Positions 52,568-61,268 of a stretch of DNA of 64,000 nucleotides are shown here, piece after piece. The stretch is from the NCBI RefSeq assembly GCF_003386235.1, contig NZ_QRDZ01000008.1, positions 1 through 64,000 on the forward strand, in the 5' to 3' direction. The notes beneath the pieces are model-generated. The model did not search any database and had not been told where the DNA came from. It saw only the letters and a list, made by a program, of their open reading frames with translations. Position numbers and translations under genes: made by a program. Within the stretch, counting starts at the first letter, position 1; every line of letters begins with the position of its first letter. The DNA comes from Cohnella phaseoli. Its GTDB lineage: Bacteria > Bacillota > Bacilli > Paenibacillales > Paenibacillaceae.

Positions 52568-52775
52568 ATTCAATTGTGCACGAGAGAATAAATCCCTGAT
52601 AGCAGCGTCATCCTCGCATGCCTCTTTAAACCCTATCGCAAATTTTTGTATAGCCTCTCTATTATCGGAATAAGCGCAGAACATACTGCCTTCCGGGTCA
52701 AAGTGTACGCTACCGGTCAACTTCCTTTTATCCAATAAATGATCAGCCATTAAATCGTGCAAGTTCCGACCCGCC
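52568..52775 (-). pseudogene. C-terminal remnant of an Imm51-like immunity gene
   Basis: From the end of the hydrolase gene a frame reads Gly-Arg-Asn-Leu-His-Asp-Leu, then Val-His-Phe-Asp-Pro-Glu-Gly-Ser-Met-Phe-Cys-Ala-Tyr-Ser, Ala-Ile-Gln-Lys-Phe-Ala and Ile-Arg-Asp-Leu-Phe-Ser-Arg-Ala. This matches my memory of the last half of Imm51-type immunity proteins. The N-terminal half and a ribosome site are missing, so it is probably a fragment. An ATG at 52748 could give a 61-residue product. Confidence 0.5.
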
Positions 52776-53555
52776 CTATCTAAAAAAATCCGAAAGCAGC
52801 GGAAGCAGTTTTTTGGCGCTAACCATGTGGTTTTGGCCTGTGAGCTGGGAGTGCTTTGCGTTTGGAATTGCCTTCGCCAATTGCCGGGCGACATCATGCA
52901 ATCCTACGGGACTCTTCTCGCCAACGCCGATTAACGTCGGGACGGTTACTTTGGCAGCTCTTTCGATGGGAGGTAGATCCTGCGTGAGCGCGATATCGTA
53001 GGCCAAGGTTGGCGCAAGTGCCTTCATTTTCTTCCAGCCGGGGAATAGCGGCAATAGCCAGACGAACGCCGACGGCATCCCGATCCCCTTCAGAAAGGTA
53101 CGCATGGCCCCCGCGTTCTTACCGTCATCGAGAAGCTTTTGTACGGTCTGACTTAATTGACGATATTCGACCTTTTCTTTCTCGTCATGCACATAAGACG
53201 CATCGTACAACGCTACCTTTCGTACTTTGCCTCTCAGCCGAAGAGCAGCCTCTAGCGCCAACACGGCACCCGAAGAATGGCCGTACACATACGCGGTGCC
53301 GCCGGCTGCATCGATCATGGCTTCAATATCCTCGATCTCACGCTCCAGCGAATATGGCAGCGTATTCCCGCTATCGCCGCGTCCGCGTCGATCGTAATTG
53401 TAGACCGTAAAAGATCTGGAAAATACTTTGGCATCCTCCACAATCGGCTTAAAAGTGCGGTAACAGGATGCCCCCGTGATGTAAATGAGCGCCGGACCGC
53501 TGCCATAGACATCATACGCTATGGTTGTACCGTCTTTGGACTGAGTTGAGTTCAT
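52776..53555 (-). CDS. alpha/beta hydrolase
   Basis: This is a 259-residue protein with the triad Ser (Gly-His-Ser-Ser-Gly-Ala, near residue 96), an Asp or Glu near Gly-Val-Gly-Glu-Lys-Ser, and His in Gly-Gln-Asn-His-Met. The early motif Tyr-Asp-Arg-Arg-Gly-Arg-Gly-Asp-Ser-Gly is typical of the family. The ATG at 53555 is preferred to GTG 53561. Substrate unknown. Its 3' end abuts the immunity-gene remnant. Confidence 0.85.
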   Translation of the reverse strand: MNSTQSKDGTTIAYDVYGSGPALIYITGASCYRTFKPIVEDAKVFSRSFTVYNYDRRGRGDSGNTLPYSLEREIEDIEAMIDAAGGTAYVYGHSSGAVLALEAALRLRGKVRKVALYDASYVHDEKEKVEYRQLSQTVQKLLDDGKNAGAMRTFLKGIGMPSAFVWLLPLFPGWKKMKALAPTLAYDIALTQDLPPIERAAKVTVPTLIGVGEKSPVGLHDVARQLAKAIPNAKHSQLTGQNHMVSAKKLLPLLSDFFR

Positions 53556-53593
53556 GATCACACCTACTTCCTTATTCAGCTTGGAGTATAGAT

Positions 53594-53962
53594 TTATAGA
53601 TGTTGAAGGCCAATGCGGTTTCCTTCGCTGTCTAAAAACATCCCCACATACCCTGCGTGATCGCCCAAATAGGTTTTATCCATAATCACTTGGCCACCGG
53701 CTTCGGAAACTCTCGAAAGAATAATATCCAGATCGGGACTTCCATCCATATAGACCGTAACGCCATCGGGAGAAGGCGTATGACGCGGCCCCTTGACCAG
53801 AATCCCTCCGTTCTGCTCTTCCTTAACCGGAAAAAAAGCGTATTCCTCATCCCCTATGTGCATCGATTGCATCTCCGTTGCCAGAATCCGCTCATAAAAT
53901 GCCTTCGCCCGTCTCATATCGGACACGGGAATTTCCACCCAAATAAATACTCGATCCCTCAT
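53594..53962 (-). CDS. VOC (glyoxalase/bleomycin-resistance) family protein
   Basis: This is a 122-residue protein with paired beta-alpha-beta units: Trp-Val-Glu-Ile-Pro-Val-Ser-Asp-Met-Arg-Arg-Ala-Lys-Ala-Phe-Tyr near the start and Gly-Met-Phe-Leu-Asp-Ser-Glu-Gly-Asn-Arg-Ile-Gly at the end. Such proteins bind a metal and act on small molecules or sequester drugs; no specific role is apparent. GGAG precedes the ATG. In the 256 bases upstream a short minus-strand frame ending near 54034 may be a decayed fragment. Confidence 0.9.
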   Translation of the reverse strand: MRDRVFIWVEIPVSDMRRAKAFYERILATEMQSMHIGDEEYAFFPVKEEQNGGILVKGPRHTPSPDGVTVYMDGSPDLDIILSRVSEAGGQVIMDKTYLGDHAGYVGMFLDSEGNRIGLQHL

Positions 53963-54218
53963 TGTTCATTCTCCATTCACTCTGAAATTTGCTTACTATT
54001 CTATAAGACGGATGAACGGTCGTAAAATCATCGGTCAGCTCTAAATTTGCCGGCAAGTTCTTCATGGATTTCGCTCACTTCCATCCGCCTCTCTTGACTC
54101 GCTCGGACCTTTTATTAGCATCTAGCCATTTTTAATCATGATTCAGTTGCTCTGCTCATAAAATTACCGCTCAACTTCCGTGAATGGAAGCGAGCGGCAA
54201 CAATTGGTTCGTATTCGA

Positions 54219-54938
54219 CTACTTTATATCGAGTTTTTCAACTTGTATCAAAGGTATCGTGATATTCCCGCCCATTGTTGACTGGTATGTATGAAGCCCT
54301 TCTGATACCCCATACAAGTTAACATTATCATCCTTTAACACTCTGACTTTTGTTAATGATGAAGGATAGTAGACAAATATTACATTGTTATAATTGCTAT
54401 TTACCGCAACTCTAAGATTTACTTCAGACTCACCCTCCACAACTTGAAGCACTTTGCCTGAAAACTTGACCTTCTTTCCTTCATAATCATCAGGTGTTCG
54501 CGCCAACTGCTTATATGTAATTCCTGTTTCATAACCCTTTTTTTCCTCTGCCTCTGCATTAGCAAGTTTCTTAGCAGCTTCAGCTTCAGCCTTTTCTTTT
54601 TCTTGAGCTAGTAATTGTTCTTTAGCTTGTCTATCTTGTTCAGCTTTCAAGTCATTTGCAGCTTGTTGAGCGCCAACTTCAGCTTCTGACAAATTTTTAT
54701 ATTTAGCCTCAAGCACAGAGAATTCATCAATACGCTTTTTTACCGTTTCTAGTTCCTCCATCGTTTTTTGCGAATCGCTTTTAAGTTTGGCATTGTCATC
54801 CAAAGCCTTTTGATAATCACTTTGCAGTTTGGCATTGTCATCCAAAGCCCTTTGATAATCATCTTTGGACGCACTAGAGCAAGCAGACATACCTACAGTT
54901 AGAATAAGTACAATACCAATAAGAACTAACCTTTTCAT
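54219..54938 (-). CDS. coiled-coil lipoprotein with C-terminal OB-like domain
   Basis: This is a 239-residue lipoprotein. The signal peptide ends at the lipobox Met-Ser-Ala-Cys (Cys20). Residues 25-60 hold two near-identical 15-residue units (Asp-Tyr-Gln-(Arg/Lys)-Ala-Leu-Asp-Asp-Asn-Ala-Lys-Leu). A long charged coiled coil runs to about 135. The C-terminal 100 residues (Lys-Val-Lys-Phe-Ser-Gly-Lys-Val-Leu-Gln-Val to the end) look like an OB-type beta barrel found in Firmicute lipoproteins. The function is unknown. Confidence 0.85.
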   Translation of the reverse strand: MKRLVLIGIVLILTVGMSACSSASKDDYQRALDDNAKLQSDYQKALDDNAKLKSDSQKTMEELETVKKRIDEFSVLEAKYKNLSEAEVGAQQAANDLKAEQDRQAKEQLLAQEKEKAEAEAAKKLANAEAEEKKGYETGITYKQLARTPDDYEGKKVKFSGKVLQVVEGESEVNLRVAVNSNYNNVIFVYYPSSLTKVRVLKDDNVNLYGVSEGLHTYQSTMGGNITIPLIQVEKLDIK

Positions 54939-55294
54939 GTTTTTTATACCCCTTTACTGATCAAAAATAGTTACTCAGCTCATAGAATCGCATGAGATAC
55001 AAATAGCGAGCCGCTTTTTGGAAAGCAAGCTCGCTTTGCTGATCATGACAATCTCTCCATTCTGGGAGTAGTCAACTGATCGCCGCTATCTAGCATAGGG
55101 TCTCCCAGTATTGTAAACAAGCTGCCAATGCAATAATACCCCTATGCACATATTTTGTCATTCATATTTCTACAAATTTATACAATCGATGTTGTCACTC
55201 ATAATAAATTTACAAAGAGCTTGCAAAATGAATCAAACTGCTGTATTATAAGATTTCTGACCGACATTAACGTCGTCATGCTCAGTAATACTAT
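54939..55294. other. 356-bp spacer without a protein gene
   Basis: I see no supportable coding frame. It contains a hairpin AGCGAGC (55005-55011) with GCTCGCT (55029-55035), the promoter of the lipoprotein on the minus strand presumably near 54960, and the tRNA promoter at 55221-55249. Confidence 0.5.
55221..55249 (+). promoter_or_regulatory. sigma-A promoter of the tRNA gene
   Basis: TTGCAA (55221-55226) and TATTAT (55244-55249) are 17 bases apart, placing transcription start near 55257, about 38 bases before the tRNA. Confidence 0.6.
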
Positions 55295-55371
<77 letters not shown>

Positions 55372-55398
55372 ACTTACAATTTATGCTTTGCACATATT

Positions 55399-55438
55399 AA
55401 ATGCCTTTAACCCGCTGATGTGGATTAAAGGCATTTTT
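55399..55438 (+). terminator. terminator of the tRNA transcript
   Basis: AAATGCCTTTAA (55399-55410) pairs with TTAAAGGCATTT (55425-55436), followed by TT; the T-run begins at 55434. The stem is perfect. Confidence 0.85.
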
Positions 55439-55463
55439 CGTTCTAATCGCTCATGTCTATCCC

Positions 55464-55820
55464 TTACTTATACAGCACCTTATCGACATTGTACTTGGCC
55501 TTATGTTCGTTAATAATAAACGTTTCATAAATTTCTCTATGAACGGCATTCTCGACTAAACAAACCTCGATTTTGGTCACTTCATTCCGATGGTCTTTGA
55601 TGTCCGACACCGTATCCTCAAAGTGCTTCTTGATTCGAGGTCTTAACTTCCGCGCCTTACCGACGAATAGGAGTTCATCCTTATCATTGTAGAACATGAA
55701 GATCCCCGCTTTATCACGAGGAATCAGAATGAAATCCGTAAACCCGTAAATATGGCTTAATGTCGGCGCCTCCTGTTTGTAAATTGTGACTTCGGGAGTC
55801 GGAATCTCTATTTGTATCAC
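55464..55820 (-). CDS. GIY-YIG endonuclease-like protein, UvrC N-terminal type
   Basis: This is a 118-residue single-domain protein. Around residue 40 Ala-Gly-Ile-Phe-Met-Phe-Tyr holds the GIY-YIG-type strands, followed by Leu-Leu-Phe-Val-Gly-Lys-Ala-Arg-Lys-Leu-Arg with the conserved Arg and later Glu. UvrC cuts damaged DNA on the 3' side with this domain; a stand-alone copy could act in repair or other DNA trimming. The start is GTG 55820 with only a weak ribosome site. Confidence 0.85.
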   Translation of the reverse strand: MIQIEIPTPEVTIYKQEAPTLSHIYGFTDFILIPRDKAGIFMFYNDKDELLFVGKARKLRPRIKKHFEDTVSDIKDHRNEVTKIEVCLVENAVHREIYETFIINEHKAKYNVDKVLYK

Positions 55821-55900
55821 TACTTTTCACTCTCTCTTCTGCGTCATTGTTATTTCATCTTACCACAAGAGAACGAACAAGCGCCCTATAACCGGCAGCG

Positions 55901-57103
55901 TCAGTCCTTTTTCTCTACAAAACGCCGCCCCACGGAGTAGAATTCATCCTTATTCACGGCATCGTCCAGCCACTTCAGCAGCTTCACCCCGTCCTGTTCG
56001 GCATTGTAAAAATGTTTTACGGGGGAGAGCGTATGCGGCGTCCTGCCAGTCTTCTCGTTAAGACCGTAATCCGTGATGTAATAATAGTAGCCCGGCAATG
56101 CCTCAGTTAGCTCTCCGGCAGAACGCAGCATGCGGGCCGACCAGCGCTGCAGATATACGTCATCCTCCGAACCGTCGCCGTTCAGATCCTTTTCAAAGTC
56201 GAACAACAGCTCATCATACAGCGTATTGGACTGCAAAAGTATCGCGTTGTCCGGGAGCAGCTTGCGATTCGCCGCGAATACGGACGAGATTAAATCCCCG
56301 TGCACTTCATAACCGAAGGTTGCTGCAAAGTTGGCCTTCCATTCGGTGTCGATAATATCCGGCCAGCGATCGGCGTTTAAGTAGGAGCTGTCCGAATATT
56401 GATAAATGCGGGCATTCGGGTAGCGCTTCGCAATCTCGGGCGCCCAGAAAGCAGCTCCGAATCCCCCGGCGCTTTCTCCCGCAACGAGGATCTTGTCCGG
56501 CTCGGCGAAACGGCTCGCAATCCATTCCAATGCTGCGCGCGTATTGGCTTGACCGTTGTACCGCATGGTAAACGGCTTGCCTTTAGCGTCCGTATATTCC
56601 TTGAATGCATTCCCGATATGCAGATCGCCGGTAGAATAAGGGATATAGACAATATTCCAACCCTTGAACGGATTGTCGGGGTTATTATTTTTCAACAGGC
56701 CGCCAAGCGTACTTACTTTAAAGAACGGAATGTTCGGAAAGTAATATTTGATCTCGCCGTTCTTCAGTACATTACCAAGACTGATCGGCTGTGAGGCAGT
56801 CGCCGCATCCCAGGCCACACCGCCCCCGGAAAAATAAATGATCAATTTATTTTCATCAGCGGCTCCCTTATTGGCAAGTAAGTAGTAGTCCGAACCGTCG
56901 GCAGATAGGACTTGTGCATCCGGGTCGAACTTGATTTTGTTCCAAGCATAGCGCTCGGCAGTGGCCCATTCATCCGGCTCAGCAGGCTTTTCAAGTACGA
57001 AAAAGTAAAGATAACCTGCCACAATACCTAAGACCAGCACAATTCCGCCTATCGTCGTCAGGAGAATCTTAACGCTTCTTTTCATTGTTTTCTGTTTTGC
57101 CAC
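55901..57103 (-). CDS. pectinacetylesterase-family (Notum-like) hydrolase
   Basis: This is a 400-residue membrane-anchored protein. An N-terminal helix (about 11-32) is followed by an outer alpha/beta hydrolase. The motif Ile-Tyr-Phe-Ser-Gly-Gly-Gly-Val-Ala-Trp is the oxyanion region and the nucleophile lies in Ala-Gly-Glu-Ser-Ala-Gly-Gly-Phe-Gly. Members remove acyl groups from polysaccharides or proteins. No pectin lyase genes are close, so the substrate is open. The start is GTG 57103. Confidence 0.85.
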   Translation of the reverse strand: MAKQKTMKRSVKILLTTIGGIVLVLGIVAGYLYFFVLEKPAEPDEWATAERYAWNKIKFDPDAQVLSADGSDYYLLANKGAADENKLIIYFSGGGVAWDAATASQPISLGNVLKNGEIKYYFPNIPFFKVSTLGGLLKNNNPDNPFKGWNIVYIPYSTGDLHIGNAFKEYTDAKGKPFTMRYNGQANTRAALEWIASRFAEPDKILVAGESAGGFGAAFWAPEIAKRYPNARIYQYSDSSYLNADRWPDIIDTEWKANFAATFGYEVHGDLISSVFAANRKLLPDNAILLQSNTLYDELLFDFEKDLNGDGSEDDVYLQRWSARMLRSAGELTEALPGYYYYITDYGLNEKTGRTPHTLSPVKHFYNAEQDGVKLLKWLDDAVNKDEFYSVGRRFVEKKD

Positions 57104-57287
57104 ACATAGACCGCCTTCTAATCATAAAGTCGTTCCCATAATTCATCATATCAGTCCGATGATAAGTCAAAACATAGAGCTAAAGTAGCTATTTTCTCCA
57201 GTGTTTGCCGCATTCTGGAACACAAATAGGCGGGTGCACATAGGCTATGGTTGACTTCCGAATCGATTCCTTTAAGGAGTGCGAATA

Positions 57288-58013
57288 ATGAGTGGTAATA
57301 AAGACAGAGCGAAAACCCATCAAATCCCGCTAAAAAAGCTCCCGCCCGTAAGCGTTGCACAAAAATTCCCCACCGTTCAAGGGAATGAGAAAGCTTCTGT
57401 TGCAGGTCTCAAGCTTAATCATAAAGAAGATGGCGTAGCCTCTGTGCTTAACGAATGCGTGGACCGCGCGTTCCGCATTCCTATATTTTTAAGTACGACC
57501 AATTCCGTAAACCCCATTCAAGAACAATTTCTCAATCGTCTTATATTAGAAATCGAAAATGCGCTGCTGTTTCCTCGCACATTGCCTCAAAGCGAACAAT
57601 ATCCCGAAACCATCCTGACCAATATCCGCCGTTTGGTAATATCCAGTTATGGCTTGTTGGCGATCAATTTCCGCAGATTTTTCGCTCAAATTCTTAAAAC
57701 CAATGTTGGCCAGACACCGACAACCGCCCCGTTCTGGGAAGGCTCCGTTTTTTCGCAGATCGAACCTGCGATGGCTTTTCAATTTGGCCTTCCGATATTA
57801 TTACTAAGAGAAACGGGTACGGACGTCACCAATGGCATTTGGGCGGGAGGCATTGCGCCGCTTAACATTTTTATCGATTGGGATTCCGACAATCAATCCG
57901 TCGAGGAGTTTTTCAGCAGCATTCAATGGAGAGAAGTTTTTGCCAACTGGTCGGCAGAGGTAAGAGCTTATTATTATCTCCGTACGGAGCCGCAGTTCAT
58001 CGTTCAGACTTAA
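57288..58013 (+). CDS. uncharacterised protein with NDT/TIR-like Rossmann pattern
   Basis: This is a 241-residue cytosolic protein. ATG 57288 has AAGGAG eight bases upstream. From residue about 65 it reads Ile-Pro-Ile-Phe-Leu-Ser-Thr-Thr-Asn-Ser-Val-Asn, then Leu-Val-Ile-Ser-Ser-Tyr-Gly-Leu-Leu-Ala-Ile-Asn-Phe-Arg-Arg and Glu-Pro-Ala-Met-Ala-Phe-Gln-Phe-Gly-Leu-Pro-Ile-Leu-Leu. This strand order resembles nucleoside 2-deoxyribosyltransferase or TIR-type folds that act on nucleotides. This is a guess; the catalytic Glu is not proven. Its 3' end overlaps the convergent YdcF gene by 17 bases. Confidence 0.65.
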   Translation: MSGNKDRAKTHQIPLKKLPPVSVAQKFPTVQGNEKASVAGLKLNHKEDGVASVLNECVDRAFRIPIFLSTTNSVNPIQEQFLNRLILEIENALLFPRTLPQSEQYPETILTNIRRLVISSYGLLAINFRRFFAQILKTNVGQTPTTAPFWEGSVFSQIEPAMAFQFGLPILLLRETGTDVTNGIWAGGIAPLNIFIDWDSDNQSVEEFFSSIQWREVFANWSAEVRAYYYLRTEPQFIVQT

Positions 58014-58827
58014 ATTCCGTTGAATGCGTTTTGGAGGCATATAGAGGATTTGCAATCCTCGCCGAATCCCCATACTCCGCTTTTAATTGTTCAAATGCTT
58101 CCCACACGTTCACAGGAATCTCAACGTGCGCAATATAGTTTTTTCCGTTAGGACCGTAACCGTTAGCATCGTCTGATAATCTTGGGATCTCCCCCATCAA
58201 TAAGGAAATATATCTGTCTATGTCCCACATGCCCCAAATACCCGACGGTTCGATCGCCAATTTTTCATTTCTGACTTCCACTCTAACCTTATACGAAGCA
58301 AAATTTATGACTTCGACTTTCGTATCCTGAAGGTATTTACGAAAACCGGCCTCCATTCTGCACTGCATCGTTGCGTCCTGGACAATAATGATGTTGTTCG
58401 GGGAAAGATTATTTTGATTCATAACATCCAACGCGTAAGTAATGTTATTTCCGCAATTCGTTGAATTACGCTCTATTAAAATGTTGTCAATCCCATACTT
58501 CCGTTTCATGTACTCGCTCATAATATCCGCTTCCGCTTTTTCCGCAGTTTCGATTTCGGGAAAAGCCCGGTGGACGATTCGACGCAAACTCTCCGTAGTG
58601 TGTCCTTCCCCGCCAACAATCATAAAGTTTTTGGCGATCTTGTTCGAGACGGCTTGACCTACTACATCACAACCATAAGCTATGCTAGCCCCGAACAAAA
58701 TCAACAAATCCGTCTGCGAGATTTGATATTTTTCTTCCAATGCCATGCTGGACAAAGTATCTATGTCTCTTTTTCCAAGAAAATCGCCTAATACATTGAT
58801 ATTCTTTGCCATTTTATATAAATCCAA
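57997..58827 (-). CDS. YdcF (SanA/ElyC, DUF218) family protein
   Basis: This is a protein of about 276 residues. The core Leu-Ile-Leu-Phe-Gly-Ala-Ser-Ile-Ala-Tyr-Gly-Cys, Ile-Val-Gly-Gly-Glu-Gly-His-Thr, Ile-Glu-Arg-Asn-Ser-Thr-Asn-Cys-Gly-Asn-Asn and Val-Gln-Asp-Ala-Thr-Met-Gln is that of YdcF, which has a Rossmann-like fold and binds S-adenosylmethionine in E. coli. The start is unsure: GGAGG best serves a TTG at 58827; the ATG at 58851 is the longer choice. No membrane helix, unlike SanA. Confidence 0.85.
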   Translation of the reverse strand: MDLYKMAKNINVLGDFLGKRDIDTLSSMALEEKYQISQTDLLILFGASIAYGCDVVGQAVSNKIAKNFMIVGGEGHTTESLRRIVHRAFPEIETAEKAEADIMSEYMKRKYGIDNILIERNSTNCGNNITYALDVMNQNNLSPNNIIIVQDATMQCRMEAGFRKYLQDTKVEVINFASYKVRVEVRNEKLAIEPSGIWGMWDIDRYISLLMGEIPRLSDDANGYGPNGKNYIAHVEIPVNVWEAFEQLKAEYGDSARIANPLYASKTHSTEFKSER

Positions 58828-58846
58828 CTTAACGCCCTCCATACAA

Positions 58847-58863
58847 GCCAAAACGTCTTTGGC
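58847..58863 (-). terminator. possible terminator after the PBP gene
   Basis: GCCAAA (58847-58852) pairs with TTTGGC (58858-58863) between the PBP stop and the YdcF start. The T-run is poor, so read-through into YdcF is possible. Confidence 0.35.
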
Positions 58864-58881
58864 GTTCTACTGCTTTTCCTA

Positions 58882-60990
58882 TCAATGCTCAAAAACCCGT
58901 TTTACTTTAGCGGCCACATAGCGGCTGCCCCCGCGACCCTGTACGTTCTCGATCATCATAGAGATCAGCAGCTGCGGGTCATCCGCGTCAAAACCGACGA
59001 ACCAGCCGTTTTCCTGCCCTTTTGTGCCCTTGCTCGCTTTTAGCTCCGCGGTTCCCGTCTTGCCGGCGATCGAAGCGCCGGCAATATAGGCGCCATGCCC
59101 GACCCCTTCCGGACTCGCCACCGCCTTCACAAGATCGGCCTTGATTAATTCCGCCGTATCCGTCGACATCGCTTGCTCCTTCCACAGCTTTCCCGCAAAA
59201 GCGGAATCGGCCTCCGACAGCTGCGGATAGGCGATATTGCCGCCATTGACAAGCGCGGAGAAGGCGAAGGCGACATGCAGCGTCGTCATCTCTACCTGTC
59301 CTTGTCCGTAGCCGGAGTCGGCAAGCTGAATATCGCCGGACGGCGCGCCTCCGCCGCCGGCAAGCTGCGAAGCGCTGAACGGATAGGTCAGCGGAAGCGG
59401 TTCGCCTATCCCGAAGCGTGCCGCGCCTGCGACGAATTGCTTTTTGCCGATGGCCAGCGCCGTCTGAGCGAAATAGATATTGTCAGAGTAGGTCAACGCC
59501 TTCGACAGATCGACCGGATTCAGTTCATGCACCCGCTTCACGTAATACTTGCCCCAGGTACTGTCTTTCTTCCAGGTCAATCCGGCAATTTCCTTCGCCT
59601 CGTTTGGATCAAGCGCGCCGCTGTCGAGCCCAATCGCTGCCGTTATGACCTTAAAGGACGAGCCTGGCGCATATGTCCGGGAGAAGCGGTTCAGGAACGG
59701 ATGACGCGGATCTTCATTCCATTGTCGGTATTGTTCCTTGGACACGCCTTGAACGAAAGCGTTCGGATCGTAAGACGGGCTGCTGAGCAGCGCCAACACC
59801 TCTCCGGTCTTGGGCTGGATCGCCGCCACGGAAGCTTCATCAGCCTTTACTTCCTCATAGATCGCTTGCTGCAACGCCGCATCGATCGTCAATTTGTACG
59901 TCGTGCCGTTCCTGGCATCTTGCCCTGCGATCACGGATTTCTGCACGCCTGCCCTATCCGCAATAACAACCGCTTTGCCTGACGTACCGCGCAATTGCGT
60001 CTCAAGCATAAGCTCCAGCCCCGCCTTGCCGATCAGATCTCCGGTCTTGTAGCCCTGAGCTTCGCGCGTCTTCAGCTCATCGGCGTTGATCTCTCCAATA
60101 TAGCCGATCAGATGAGCCGCCACTTCGCCCAGCGGATAACGCCGTACCGTAACCTTCTGAGCGGAAACCCCCGGAAGCGCTATGAGTTCTTCCCTCGCCG
60201 CATTATCGACCACTACGGCGATCGGAACGAACAGATTCGGCTTCACCCACGACGCGCCAAGCTTGCGGTCGATCTCCTGTACAGTCATGCCTAATTTCTT
60301 GGCCATCGACGCTTTAACCGTATCGGCCGAATCCCCGAGCTTGCCCGGCACAATGCCGAGTTGCGCCGCCTCGACGTTGACCGCCAGCGGATTGCCGTTG
60401 CGATCGACAATCTCCCCGCGTATCGCAGGAGTTTTCTCGATTCGCACCGTATCCCCCTCTTCCATACCGGGGAAAATATACGAAGGATTCCAATCGATTA
60501 GCCAGTTCGTTATACCGTCGTCCTGCACCGTCTTTCTGACCCGACCCTGGTTATCGAATGAGATAGGTCCTTCCTCCGTATCCATAGAGACGCGATAAGC
60601 GAACCCTTTAACAGCGGTTCCGGCCCCCGTCACCGCCCCGTCCTCTTCGGTCGGTAGCGCCGTTACGACCAGATTGGACACCTTAAGCGCATCGTAGATC
60701 GTCTGGTATCGCTTGACGAACTGTTCTTCCGTCAGATCATTTTTCACGAAAGGCGAGAGCAGCGCATACATCCCCGCATAATCAAGCCGTTCCCACGCTG
60801 ACAAGTACGCGATCACGCTCCCCGACGAATCCGGCGCGACTGATGGCTCCGAAGAAGGAGCGTCCGTGGACGTTTCCGAAGCCGAAGGCTCCGGAGACGA
60901 TTTGCCGAACAAATCGGAACAACCTCCGAGCAGGAATGAAAGCATCATAAGAATAATCGCCGCCAAGCGAACGCTGGATTGTCGTTTCAT
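58882..60990 (-). CDS. MecA-like penicillin-binding transpeptidase lipoprotein
   Basis: This is a 702-residue class B PBP. ATG 60990 has GGAGG eight bases upstream. The signal ends at Leu-Leu-Gly-Gly-Cys (Cys24), so it is lipid-anchored rather than helix-anchored. An NTF2-like domain as in MecA (about 45-150), a dimerisation domain, and the transpeptidase follow, with Ser444-X-X-Lys447, the Ser-Asp-Asn motif and Lys-Thr-Gly-Thr. It crosslinks peptidoglycan and may resist beta-lactams, as MecA/PBP3 of Bacillus does to some extent. Resistance is inferred. Confidence 0.92.
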   Translation of the reverse strand: MKRQSSVRLAAIILMMLSFLLGGCSDLFGKSSPEPSASETSTDAPSSEPSVAPDSSGSVIAYLSAWERLDYAGMYALLSPFVKNDLTEEQFVKRYQTIYDALKVSNLVVTALPTEEDGAVTGAGTAVKGFAYRVSMDTEEGPISFDNQGRVRKTVQDDGITNWLIDWNPSYIFPGMEEGDTVRIEKTPAIRGEIVDRNGNPLAVNVEAAQLGIVPGKLGDSADTVKASMAKKLGMTVQEIDRKLGASWVKPNLFVPIAVVVDNAAREELIALPGVSAQKVTVRRYPLGEVAAHLIGYIGEINADELKTREAQGYKTGDLIGKAGLELMLETQLRGTSGKAVVIADRAGVQKSVIAGQDARNGTTYKLTIDAALQQAIYEEVKADEASVAAIQPKTGEVLALLSSPSYDPNAFVQGVSKEQYRQWNEDPRHPFLNRFSRTYAPGSSFKVITAAIGLDSGALDPNEAKEIAGLTWKKDSTWGKYYVKRVHELNPVDLSKALTYSDNIYFAQTALAIGKKQFVAGAARFGIGEPLPLTYPFSASQLAGGGGAPSGDIQLADSGYGQGQVEMTTLHVAFAFSALVNGGNIAYPQLSEADSAFAGKLWKEQAMSTDTAELIKADLVKAVASPEGVGHGAYIAGASIAGKTGTAELKASKGTKGQENGWFVGFDADDPQLLISMMIENVQGRGGSRYVAAKVKRVFEH

Positions 60991-61204
60991 CTGAATTGCC
61001 TCCTCGATACCAAAATCACCGATCTGTAAACACATTGCTTATTGTTTATACTGCGATCGCGGTTCGATGTTTCTGTTACCCGGAAATTTTGTCCCGTAAA
61101 GTCTGTAGCGGCTTCGGCCCCACCTTGTAGAGGCTCCATGCAGTAAGGTAAACTTGTTTTCCTCTTTCTGAACTCACTATACAAATAAAAATCGGCGCAG
61201 TATT

Positions 61205-61249
61205 ACAAAAAACCGCAGTCCACTTCACTTGTGAAGGGAGTAGCGGTTT
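61205..61249 (-). terminator. terminator of the 61269 gene
   Basis: AAACCGC (61210-61216) pairs with GCGGTTT (61243-61249), with an inner CTTCAC/GTGAAG stem. The minus-strand transcript ends in TTTTTTG. Confidence 0.75.
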
Positions 61250-61268
61250 ATGGGCTTTATTAATCAGC

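Noticed and set aside
54034..54130. Short minus-strand frame rich in Glu and Arg upstream of the VOC gene
   Set aside because: It may be a decayed gene end, but it is too short and has no recognisable family or ribosome site.
59173..59982. 269-residue plus-strand reading frame
   Set aside because: It is antisense to the PBP transpeptidase domain, whose motifs are intact; composition is typical of a shadow.
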